A stretch of 39,925 bases of DNA from Indibacter alkaliphilus LW1 (GTDB lineage Bacteria > Bacteroidota > Bacteroidia > Cytophagales > Cyclobacteriaceae). Numbering within the stretch: the first letter of the stretch is position 1; each line of letters begins with the position of its first letter. The stretch lies in assembly GCF_000295935.2 (NCBI RefSeq), contig NZ_ALWO02000026.1, forward strand, positions 1 through 39,925, read 5' to 3'. The position numbers and the translations under genes were made by a program. Under the pieces are notes generated by a model. It saw only the letters and a program-made list of their open reading frames with translations, did no database searches and had not been told where the DNA came from. Of the stretch, positions 7,647 through 14,947 are shown piece after piece.

Positions 7647-7952
7647 ATGATAAAAGATGAATTGATTATTAGATTGATCCAGCAGGATTTTAAGCACCTA
7701 CAGTTGATTTTGGAAATGCAACAGATTGGTTTTGAAGATGATGGGTTTCATGTCCTCAATATTCTGGATGTCATTCTTGATATTTTGGAGGTTGAAAAAG
7801 TAAGTCCTTTTATAGATGATATATATGATATTTATTATGGGTTTAATAAAGTCCTGCTGGAAATCCCAATTTCCTTTGAATCAGAAGAATTAATTCCTAT
7901 TGCTACCGCATGTTTTCAAAAAATCAAAGAACGGTGTGCTATTCGACGATAG
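7647..7952 (+). CDS. small acidic protein upstream of the HEPN gene, unknown function
   Basis: 101 residues with no recognised domain, mostly helical and acidic: LIIRLIQQDFKHLQLILEMQ (6-25), then VLNILDVILDILEVE (36-50). A C-terminal helix carries Cys and Lys/Arg residues. There is no signal peptide or membrane segment. It lies 58 bp before the HEPN gene on the same strand and may be cotranscribed. A small acidic protein beside a HEPN toxin-like protein could be a partner or antidote, but HEPN toxins are normally neutralised by MNT nucleotidyltransferases and this protein shows no GS-x(n)-DxD motif. Confidence 0.6.
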   Translation: MIKDELIIRLIQQDFKHLQLILEMQQIGFEDDGFHVLNILDVILDILEVEKVSPFIDDIYDIYYGFNKVLLEIPISFESEELIPIATACFQKIKERCAIRR

Positions 7953-8010
7953 GGATTCTTTGAAATCAATTTAAAATTTCCAACACAGTCATCTAGCAAA
8001 AGAATTCAAG

Positions 8011-9054
8011 ATGTGCGCAAAGAACATTATCCCACAACTCCCAATTTCATTTGCTTCTCCCGAACTTAAGGATCCTAGCAGACAAAAACTTTGGCAGCTG
8101 TTCAAGTCTTGGACTTTGGACAAAGAGAGAGATCAATCAGCAAACTCGGAAAAGGAAATGTTACTTTTCTATGAGGACTTATTGGCACTCTTGGATCAGG
8201 TATTTGATCCCGTTCCAGAGACACATGATAAGCCCGAAAATGAAGCGTTTTCGAATCCTCCAAGCCCCTATTTTGAACAATTGATCACCGCCCTCAAAAT
8301 CCTGGTAGACCCTGAAATGATCTTCGTCTTTGAAATTCCTCTTGATGACAATTCAGAAATCAAGTGTCGCAAAGAAGTCTATATGGTCATCAAACACCAA
8401 GAACCATCCAAAATGGAAGCCATACAGGGTTTGTTGACTTTTTTGCTTTGCAATAAGCAGGAAGTTTGCATTCACCCCATCACAATAGGGTACCTTAACA
8501 AGGAACTGAAAGATGGCAATATATTCTTCCTGACCCACATCACTCAAACCAACCTGATATACAAAAAGGCTGATGCCATTGAACTCCAAGAATGCAATAT
8601 TCAGCACTACCCTCAGATATTAAGTCATGCTAAAACCGTAATTGAAAATGGATGGGCCACGGCAGACCTGTTCCTGAAGCATGCTGAAATGGAGAACAAG
8701 AATGGTAATCAGGGTTTGTCCCTATTTTTTATCCACCAGTCCATTGAACTCAGATTACGGGCCCTGGTATTGGCTTGGGAAAGACACGAAAAGAAAACCC
8801 ATGAGATCAGAATCATGATCCGGTCTTGTCTGAAATTCATTCCAGACCTAGCAAAAGTTTTCCCACAAAATTCCGAAGAAGAATGTAGGATCCTCAAACT
8901 CCTTGAAGATGCCTATTGCAAAACCAGGTACAAATCCTGCTTTCCTGTTAATCAGGAAGAGGCAAATGAACTTTTGCAGCGGGCACTTCAAATAAAAAGT
9001 CTTTGTGTAGCCCATTACCAGATGTATTTTGAAAGGATTTTAATTGAGTCCTGA
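8011..9054 (+). CDS. HEPN protein with degenerate nucleotidyltransferase-like domain
   Basis: 347 residues. The C-terminal domain (about 213-343) is HEPN: A-x-L-F-L-K-H-A (218-225), LFFIHQSIELRLRALVLAW (238-256), R258-x5-H264 matching the HEPN R-x(4-6)-H RNase motif, and LLEDAYCKTRYKSCFPV (297-313). The middle part (about 90-187) resembles a nucleotidyltransferase of the HEPN/MNT fusion type. It has ALKILVDPEMIFVFEI where active enzymes have a GS-x(n)-DxD site, and DGNIFFLTHI near its end. The catalytic GS and DxD residues are absent. Such fused proteins are common in Bacteroidota. RNase activity or a role in abortive infection is inferred from the HEPN motif. Confidence 0.7.
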   Translation: MCAKNIIPQLPISFASPELKDPSRQKLWQLFKSWTLDKERDQSANSEKEMLLFYEDLLALLDQVFDPVPETHDKPENEAFSNPPSPYFEQLITALKILVDPEMIFVFEIPLDDNSEIKCRKEVYMVIKHQEPSKMEAIQGLLTFLLCNKQEVCIHPITIGYLNKELKDGNIFFLTHITQTNLIYKKADAIELQECNIQHYPQILSHAKTVIENGWATADLFLKHAEMENKNGNQGLSLFFIHQSIELRLRALVLAWERHEKKTHEIRIMIRSCLKFIPDLAKVFPQNSEEECRILKLLEDAYCKTRYKSCFPVNQEEANELLQRALQIKSLCVAHYQMYFERILIES

Positions 9055-9065
9055 ACTGTGGGAAT

Positions 9066-9206
9066 TCACAGGTGATGTTTTTCTATCAGATTTTTTTTGA
9101 TGCCCAAGATTCCTTTTGTTCGGTTGATGTTCCGGCTAAGCTCGAATCTTGCTTTTTCATCAAAGCATTCAGGAAATCCAGCTGTACCTTTGTAAGGTGT
9201 ACAGGA
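9066..9206 (-). pseudogene. possible C-terminal gene remnant downstream of the HEPN gene
   Basis: A minus-strand frame of 46 codons before TGA (9068-9066) reads like a protein end: YKGTAGFPECFDEKARFEL, then NINRTKGILGIKKNLIEK. It has no start codon and is bounded upstream by an in-frame stop. The family is not recognised. The remainder of the 332-bp gap from 9055 to 9386 contains nothing I can support. Confidence 0.35.
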
Positions 9207-9386
9207 TCAATCTATTATGGGGTCTTAAAGTTTTTAGCGTGTTGATTTGTGGGTAACCCCTTTCTTATTTTGCCAATTAATCACCAAAGCAATCATTATT
9301 TTAAAAATCCTGTAATAATAAAATTCTATACCGAACCTATTTTTTAGTTTTTCGTGTCTTTAGGTACAACCAAACCATGACGTCCT

Positions 9387-9959
9387 ATGAAAAACCTAGC
9401 GCCGATTCTCCTGTTGACAATACTCTTCTGTGCATGCACCAATTTCAACAGAGCAGTCAATACCAAAAAATTTACAGTTCCTGATGAGCCTATAGATAAT
9501 TTTATGGTATTATTCGTGGAGTATGGGGATGAAATCACGCGCCTGGATGAGGAGCATTACATTAAGGCTATCAAAGGTAAGTTCAATAATCTCGAGCATC
9601 AGCGGTTTAGAGACCATATGGCGGAGCTTTCCTGGAATATCTTTTCGCCTACGCTTTCATTTGATTACAGGAGAGTCTTTGAAGTGCACCAGGATTATAG
9701 CTTTGAAGAGTTTCAGAAGGGCTTGGACCAACCCAACCTGGAGTATGTGCTGCTGATTAATATGAAAAACAATGATGCTATGGGAGAGGTACTCCGAAGG
9801 AATTTCCAGGTTTTTTTGTTTGATAAAAATCAGCCAAATCCGATTTGGACAGGTTTTGGATACCACAATCCTGGGAATTTAAACCAAAGGGGTACAGCGA
9901 GAAGGTTATTGAATAGGATCAAAAAAGATCTTATAAGAGATGGATTGATCATGGGTTAA
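9387..9959 (+). CDS. putative lipoprotein, unknown function
   Basis: 190 residues with a lipoprotein signal peptide: MKNLAPILLLTILFCAC, lipidated Cys at 17. The mature part has no recognised domain. It is rich in aromatic and charged residues (for example WNIFSPTLSFDYRRVFEVHQ around 82-101) and ends in a basic helix (ARRLLNRIKKDLIRDG). The gene stands alone: about 330 bp of non-coding sequence upstream, and a hairpin (9998-10065) between it and the TonB receptor. A small envelope lipoprotein is the most that can be said. Confidence 0.65.
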   Translation: MKNLAPILLLTILFCACTNFNRAVNTKKFTVPDEPIDNFMVLFVEYGDEITRLDEEHYIKAIKGKFNNLEHQRFRDHMAELSWNIFSPTLSFDYRRVFEVHQDYSFEEFQKGLDQPNLEYVLLINMKNNDAMGEVLRRNFQVFLFDKNQPNPIWTGFGYHNPGNLNQRGTARRLLNRIKKDLIRDGLIMG

Positions 9960-9997
9960 AGAACCCTGCTTAATCAAATTGTTACTGTATAAGATTA

Positions 9998-10065
9998 AAC
10001 CTGCCAGTTTTTTTAGCCAAGTCTACAGAAATCATTTAATGCACAAAGCAAATTGGCGGGTTTTT
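9998..10065 (+). terminator. possible terminator hairpin with long loop
   Basis: AACCTGCCAGTTT (9998-10010) pairs with AAATTGGCGGGTT (10050-10062), allowing two G:U pairs, around a 39-nt loop, followed by TTTCT. It is downstream of the lone lipoprotein gene. The long loop makes it less certain than the other terminators here. Confidence 0.4.
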
Positions 10066-10177
10066 CTATGCATTTCCGATCATGAAAAAGTAGGATTAAT
10101 AAATCAAACAGTTAAAAATTTATTTTGCGCCGAATATTTATTTAATTTAGCTTCTAATAGATTGTGATAAAGCTAAT

Positions 10178-12613
10178 ATGAACAGAGTAAATATTATTTT
10201 TCAGAGGTTGAATAAAATACTTTTGTGTTGTTCATTGGTCTATTTCAGTTTCATTACTTCGGCTTTTGGGCAAAATGATTTTAAAGAGATCAGATTTCAG
10301 GCAGAAGAACATGAGAAAGGAAGTAGCTATTTTTTGACCGGGACGATCAGGGACCAAGATAGCGGGGAACCTCTTTCCGGAGTAGCAGTCCACATTGATG
10401 GATTTTTTACAGGAATCAACTCTGATAGTAGGGGGCAATATATTGTGAATTTGGATTCTGGGAAACATAGGATAGTCTTTAGGAAATTCGGAAAAGCAGC
10501 TGACTTTTATATCATTGAAATGTATGGGAATGGGATATTAGATGTTTCCCTTACTAGTTTGGATTTTAATCTGGATGTTTTTACTGTTTTTGCAGAAGAA
10601 AGGGACCGTAATGTGCGAAGTGCTATTACCGGACTTACCAGGATGAATATAGAAGAAATCAAATTGGTTCCTGCATTGATGGGCGAGCCTGATGTATTCA
10701 ATGTGCTACAAGCCATGCCGGGTGTTACTTCAGTGGGAGAGGGATCGGCAGGGCTCAATATTAGAGGGGGGCAGGCTGACCAAAATCTGATCATGATGAA
10801 TGAGGCAGTAGTGCTCAGTAACAATCATGCTTTGGGTTTCCTTTCCTCTTTTAATGGAGATGTCCTGCAAAACTTCTCCTTATATAAAGGTGCAGTCCCC
10901 AGTTATTTTGGAGGAAGAAGTGCCGCGGCTTTGAATATTGAAATGCGGAAAGGTGATTTTGAAGATTGGAAGTATGGCCTTTCCTTTGGGACGGCAACCA
11001 GCAAAATAATGCTTGAAGGTCCGCTAAATCCCGAAAAAACCAGCATGATTGCCGGTATACGTCGCTCCAATCTCAACTGGAAGCTTAATTCTGTAGATCA
11101 GTTTGATGTGAGAAACAGTGATGTGAGGTTTCATGATATTTATCTGGGCTTGAGCCATAAGTTTTCTGAAAAACATACTTTGGACCTAAGTGTACTGAAT
11201 ACTGGGGATTTCTTCCAGTTTTCCAATCAGTTTGGATTTGAATGGAACAACTTTGTTACTTCCCTGACTTCCAAAAACCTGCTATCAGACAGTTTTTCTT
11301 TGGTAGGGTTGCTGGCTTATGGATCCTTCAATAATGGTTTTTTTGATCCTGCGGAGATTGATGCTTTTAAGGTAGATAACGGACTTTATTACCTGCAAGG
11401 GAAGATTTCGGGACTTTGGACCAAAGATAATTTTGACCTGACCTTTGGTGCAGAGGGAATTCAATATCAAATGAGGCCTGAAACCTTGGCTCCTTTTGGT
11501 GAAAGTTCAGGGATTTTTGCAGATCGGGTAAATAAACAAAAAGGATTGGAGCTGGCACCTTTCGTATCAGGAGAGTGGAACCCTCATGAGAATTTCGCAC
11601 TGACAGCCGGGCTTCGGTATTCTACCTATATACAATTGGGTCCTGATACGGTGTTTACCTATCAGCAGGGATTGCCTGTTTCCAGCTTGACAAGAACCGG
11701 TGAAGAAGTTTTTGGTTCAGGTGAAATGCTTCGATATGGGGGCTTTGAACCAAGGGGATCTTTTCGCTGGAGTATAGATGAGGCCAATTCTATCAAGGGA
11801 GGGTATTCAAAAATGTATCAATACTTGCAGACCATTTCCAATGCCACAGGTCCTACTCCCATTGATCTTTGGCAGCTGAGCACTGCTTATATCCTGCCAC
11901 AAATGTCGCACAATTTTTCTTTGGGATACTTCAGAAATTTCGAAGAAGATGAGTGGTCGACTTCCTTGGAGGGTTTTTACAGAGCTACCCAAAATCAATT
12001 GGAATACAGGGATTTTGCAGATCTATTTCTCAACCCCGGTTTGGAGACCGAATTGATCCAAGGTGAAGGCAGGGCTTTCGGTGCTGAACTGATGATCCAA
12101 AGAAATCGGGGAGCGGTGACAGGTTGGTTGGCTTATACCTACAGCAGGTCATTTATAAGAACCTTATCCGAGTTTCAGGAAATTCAGGTCAACCGGGGGA
12201 ACTGGTTTCCCACCAATTTTGACCGTCCCCATATTGTTTCACTGGTTGCCAACTTACATTTAGGAAGAAATAAGTCTTTGAATATGAATGTCAATTACTC
12301 CACAGGCAGGCCTGTCACTGCGCCTGCCACCAATTATGTAGTGGGTGGAGTTTTTATTCCGGATTTTGGGGATAGAAACCAATTCCGTATTCCTGATTAC
12401 TTCAGAGTGGATCTCAGCTACCTGACCAATGGGATAGTAAGAACTTGGGATGACCGGTTCAATTTTTCTATTTACAATCTTCTCGGGAGAAGGAATGCCT
12501 ATTCCGTTTTCTTTCAGCGGGAAGGGATGTCCAGAAGGTTGAGGCCCTATCAGGTTTCGATTTTAGGAGCAATATTTCCTTCTATCACCTACTCAGTAAA
12601 TGTCAGCAAATGA
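10178..12613 (+). CDS. TonB-dependent receptor with carboxypeptidase-regulatory-like N-terminal domain
   Basis: 811 residues. A signal peptide ends near residue 32 (SAFGQ). A CarboxypepD_reg-like beta-sandwich follows (about 52-115, TGTIRDQDSGEPLSGVAV). The plug domain (about 140-260) carries DVFNVLQAMPGV and LNIRGG-x-x-DQNLIMMNEA. The rest is an outer-membrane beta-barrel ending in a short hydrophobic strand. It is shorter than SusC proteins and lacks the SusC signature, fitting the other large Bacteroidota receptor class that pairs with DUF4249 lipoproteins, as it does here: its last bases overlap the next start (ATGA at 12610). It should import a ligand across the outer membrane using TonB energy. 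The ligand is unknown; nothing in the pair identifies it. Confidence 0.9.
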   Translation: MNRVNIIFQRLNKILLCCSLVYFSFITSAFGQNDFKEIRFQAEEHEKGSSYFLTGTIRDQDSGEPLSGVAVHIDGFFTGINSDSRGQYIVNLDSGKHRIVFRKFGKAADFYIIEMYGNGILDVSLTSLDFNLDVFTVFAEERDRNVRSAITGLTRMNIEEIKLVPALMGEPDVFNVLQAMPGVTSVGEGSAGLNIRGGQADQNLIMMNEAVVLSNNHALGFLSSFNGDVLQNFSLYKGAVPSYFGGRSAAALNIEMRKGDFEDWKYGLSFGTATSKIMLEGPLNPEKTSMIAGIRRSNLNWKLNSVDQFDVRNSDVRFHDIYLGLSHKFSEKHTLDLSVLNTGDFFQFSNQFGFEWNNFVTSLTSKNLLSDSFSLVGLLAYGSFNNGFFDPAEIDAFKVDNGLYYLQGKISGLWTKDNFDLTFGAEGIQYQMRPETLAPFGESSGIFADRVNKQKGLELAPFVSGEWNPHENFALTAGLRYSTYIQLGPDTVFTYQQGLPVSSLTRTGEEVFGSGEMLRYGGFEPRGSFRWSIDEANSIKGGYSKMYQYLQTISNATGPTPIDLWQLSTAYILPQMSHNFSLGYFRNFEEDEWSTSLEGFYRATQNQLEYRDFADLFLNPGLETELIQGEGRAFGAELMIQRNRGAVTGWLAYTYSRSFIRTLSEFQEIQVNRGNWFPTNFDRPHIVSLVANLHLGRNKSLNMNVNYSTGRPVTAPATNYVVGGVFIPDFGDRNQFRIPDYFRVDLSYLTNGIVRTWDDRFNFSIYNLLGRRNAYSVFFQREGMSRRLRPYQVSILGAIFPSITYSVNVSK

Positions 12614-13659
12614 AGAGATGGAAAAAGTTTATAGCGAGCATGTGGGTTTTTGTCGCAGTGGGACTGATGCCCAGTGCCTGTATTGATACCTTGGATTTCG
12701 GTACGGTTACCGATGAGGGGCAATTGGTGATTTATGGTTTGCTTACAGATGAGTTGGGGGTTCATCGGGTAGATGTTGGGCGAACAGACCTATTTGGTCT
12801 TTTGCCTAGAGGGGTGACTGATGCTACGGTGATTTTATTGGAAGAAAACGGGGGTTCCCATCTGTATAGACACACAGAAGAGGGAAGGTATGAATTGTAT
12901 GATTTTCAGGCTGAGGATGGTGTGAAGTATGCAATCCAGGTAACATCTGGAGAGCAGGTATATCAATCGGAGTTTCAGGAATTGCCCAAACAGAGTGCTG
13001 AACAATCAGTGGATTATTCTTTTTTTACAGAAAGTGAAGGATTGAGGACCAGACCTTTTCTTTCTGTGGATGCCACGGTGACCTTGCCGGAGTCAGATGA
13101 AGATGTGTATCTCCGATGGGCATTGGAAGAAACCTTTCTCTGGGTGCGTTTATGGACAGGAGGCCCATTTACCCCTCCTCCTTCCAATTGTTTTATATAT
13201 GATGATATAGATCCAAGTACCTTGCCATTGCTGACCTCTGCAGGTACAGGATCCCGAAATTTCAGTCTGAACTTGGGGAGCAGATTGGTAGATGATTCAT
13301 TTTTGTATCCGTTTTTTGTCACAGTGCGACAGTTGAGTGTGAGTAGAGAGACCTTTGAGTATTGGGACAGAGTAAAGCAGGTCTTAAATAATCAGGGCTC
13401 ATTGTTTGATACGCCGCCGGCACCTATTCAGGGCAATATCCGCAACACTTCGGATACAGATGAGAGGGTATTGGGGTATTTTGAAGTGGCCAAGGTTTCC
13501 ATTTCAAGGGTTTTCACTACTTCGTCTGATGTTCCTTTTTTTATACCTAATCCCTGCGAAGGTGCGGGGAATCCTCCCGCTTTATGTTTCGAATGTGAAG
13601 CAAAGGCAATGGGTAGGAGGTGGACTACCGTCGCACCGGAATGGTGGAATTTCAATTGA
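12610..13659 (+). CDS. DUF4249 domain lipoprotein, partner of the TonB receptor
   Basis: 349 residues. The lipoprotein signal has Cys24 in the lipobox PSAC. A DUF4249 pattern follows: the N-terminal strand GQLVIYGLLTDELGVHRVDV (37-56), a beta-rich body, and conserved segments YDDIDPSTLP and FTVRQLS-like strands in the C-terminal half. Six Cys are present; the final ~35 residues carry four of them in CEGAGNPPALCFECE. It is coupled to the receptor by an ATGA overlap. Members of this family are thought to sit at the cell surface beside their receptor, in the way SusD sits on SusC, but the exact role is not established. No terminator is obvious directly after it. Confidence 0.85.
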   Translation: MKRWKKFIASMWVFVAVGLMPSACIDTLDFGTVTDEGQLVIYGLLTDELGVHRVDVGRTDLFGLLPRGVTDATVILLEENGGSHLYRHTEEGRYELYDFQAEDGVKYAIQVTSGEQVYQSEFQELPKQSAEQSVDYSFFTESEGLRTRPFLSVDATVTLPESDEDVYLRWALEETFLWVRLWTGGPFTPPPSNCFIYDDIDPSTLPLLTSAGTGSRNFSLNLGSRLVDDSFLYPFFVTVRQLSVSRETFEYWDRVKQVLNNQGSLFDTPPAPIQGNIRNTSDTDERVLGYFEVAKVSISRVFTTSSDVPFFIPNPCEGAGNPPALCFECEAKAMGRRWTTVAPEWWNFN

Positions 13660-14195
13660 GGGTTGAAGGGTTCACGCAGAGGAGGCAAAGGAGCCAAGGA
13701 TCTCAGAGGATTGTTTTTGAATGGGTTTGATCGGGAGGATTTTGTTTCACGCCAAGACGCCAGGACGCAAAGGGATAATAATGAGTTATTCTGAAAATAT
13801 TTAGAGACGGGAATTTCATCATAAGAAGGGAAAAGCTCACCTTGTCAACCCCGAGAATTTAACATTTAGGGGAATGTTCAGAAAGGCTAATGACAAAATT
13901 ACGCGTCATGCTGAGCGAAGCTTGCGGAGTCGAAGCATCTCCTAAACAATGAGAGATTCTTCGCTCGTTCCTCACTACCATTGACAAATAGCTATTTCAC
14001 GCGGCGATCGCTGCGACTTCGCTGCGCCCGCTGCGTAAAGCCTTTTGTTATTTGATTATCTGTAAATGCCAAATTTTAAAACCTCAGAGTGACGATCCCT
14101 CCATATCTGTCAATGGTACGAAGGAGGGGACTCTGCATTACAATCAAACATGGATTTTTCACGACGTTCAAAATGGCAAGGGTAAGTAAATTGAC
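13660..14195. repeat. cluster of dispersed intergenic repeats, no genes
   Basis: Several short sequence types that recur between genes in Bacteroidota are lined up here. There are two phrases of the 'TTCACGC(A/C)...CGCAAAGG' type (about 13674-13700 and 13745-13772); CGTCATGCTGAGCGAAG (13906-13922) followed by GTCGAAGCATCTCC; GAGAGATTCTTCGCTCGTTC (13951-13970); a GC-rich, self-complementary block with GGCGATCGCTGCG and CGCTGCGCCCGC (about 14000-14035); and GACGATCCCTCC paired with GGAGGGGACTC (about 14091-14152). None shows a plausible reading frame. Function is unknown; they behave like REP/BIME-type elements. Confidence 0.6.
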
Positions 14196-14375
14196 TTATT
14201 TCCCCAAACCCACCAGTTCATAAAAATTCTCGGGGCTTATCACTTTAAAATCAGATTCAGGATAAGTTTATTGGAATATTTTCGGAAACTTAGATTTTGT
14301 ATGGGCTTTGTATTTGAACTCAAAGCAATGAAGCTTTCCGTCTACTTCTTCTATGTAGTCTAGTTCATAAATTTA
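14196..14375 (-). pseudogene. C-terminal relic of an AAA_14/DUF4143 ATPase
   Basis: The minus-strand translation ELDYIEEVDGKLHCFEFKYK, then FPKIFQ, stop, TYPESDF-KVISPENFYEL matches the end of the common AAA_14/DUF4143 ATPases. In those the segment reads (E/V)-x-D-Y-I-E-E...EFK...FP...YP and V-x-x-x-N-F. It contains an in-frame TAA after FPKIFQ and lacks everything upstream, including the Walker motifs, so it is dead. The remaining 570 bp to the next gene hold no other gene-like sequence, only a hairpin (AGAGTTAAAAACTCT near 14544) and the promoter region of the SusC gene. Confidence 0.7.
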
Positions 14376-14735
14376 GCTAAAATCAGGGGTTTAACCTGTT
14401 TATATAGGTTGGAGTAAAGTCAAGGACTCGTGAATCGTAATAAAAGACATGAGACATGAGATAGGCCCGTGGCAGGTTGACTGTCGACCTAAATAACCAT
14501 TAGCTTGATCAGCAATTTCCCTATCATCTCCCAAATTATAAGACCAGAGTTAAAAACTCTTTTATCAGAGGTCCGAAGGCGTAACCTTTTGGTAACTGGA
14601 TTTTAACCTTTTTTTAAAAATTCTCCAAATCTTTGAAATTCGCCTGTTTTCAAAGATTTTGGTTTTTCTTATCATTATTGAAAAATACATCGTCAATTTT
14701 CACATTTTTAATAAAATCGAAAAATTTTAACTATT

Positions 14736-14756
14736 CGAAAAGTTCAAACGTTTTCG
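14736..14756. promoter_or_regulatory. inverted repeat upstream of the SusC promoter, possible operator
   Basis: CGAAAA (14736-14741) and TTTTCG (14751-14756) are inverted, 9 bp apart, and enclose most of the palindrome AAACGTTT (14746-14753). The same 8-bp core lies in front of the amylase gene. Its position about 50-70 bp upstream of the -7 element suits an activator or repressor site. No regulator gene is adjacent. Confidence 0.3.
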
Positions 14757-14788
14757 GTTATTATTTAAGCAATAAAAATTGATTTCTG

Positions 14789-14814
14789 TTGCCGATTAGT
14801 AAAAAATACCTTTG
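14789..14814 (+). promoter_or_regulatory. Bacteroidota-type promoter of the susC locus
   Basis: TACCTTTG (14807-14814) matches the -7 consensus TAnnTTTG exactly. A TTG at 14789-14791 could be the -33 element, but the 15-bp spacing is short. Transcription would start near 14821, giving a leader of about 125 nt that begins with a strong hairpin. Confidence 0.5.
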
Positions 14815-14819
14815 TTCTG

Positions 14820-14861
14820 TTAACACGAGCTCCTGCAAAAGGACTCCAGGGGCTTTGTTAA
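14820..14861 (+). promoter_or_regulatory. long hairpin at the 5' end of the susC leader
   Basis: TTAACA (14820-14825) pairs with TGTTAA (14856-14861), and AGCTCCTG (14828-14835) pairs with CAGGGGCT (14847-14854, two G:U pairs). The two stems are separated by a small internal loop and capped by an 11-nt loop. It sits right where the transcript should begin and is not followed by a T tract. Stabilisation of the mRNA, or control by protein or small RNA, is therefore more likely than termination. Confidence 0.5.
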
Positions 14862-14947
14862 ATATTGCAAAATAAAATTTAAACAATCATTTTAGATTTG
14901 AAATTAACTATATAAACCATTTCGTTTTTTTCAAAACAACAAACCCT

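Noticed and set aside
9979-10167. 62-codon ORF upstream of the TonB receptor
   Set aside because: It spans the long-loop hairpin and the leader of the receptor gene; composition is not protein-like.
13660-14200. CRISPR array or integron in the repeat-rich gap
   Set aside because: There are no regularly spaced identical direct repeats, no cas genes and no integrase; the elements are of different types and irregularly spaced.
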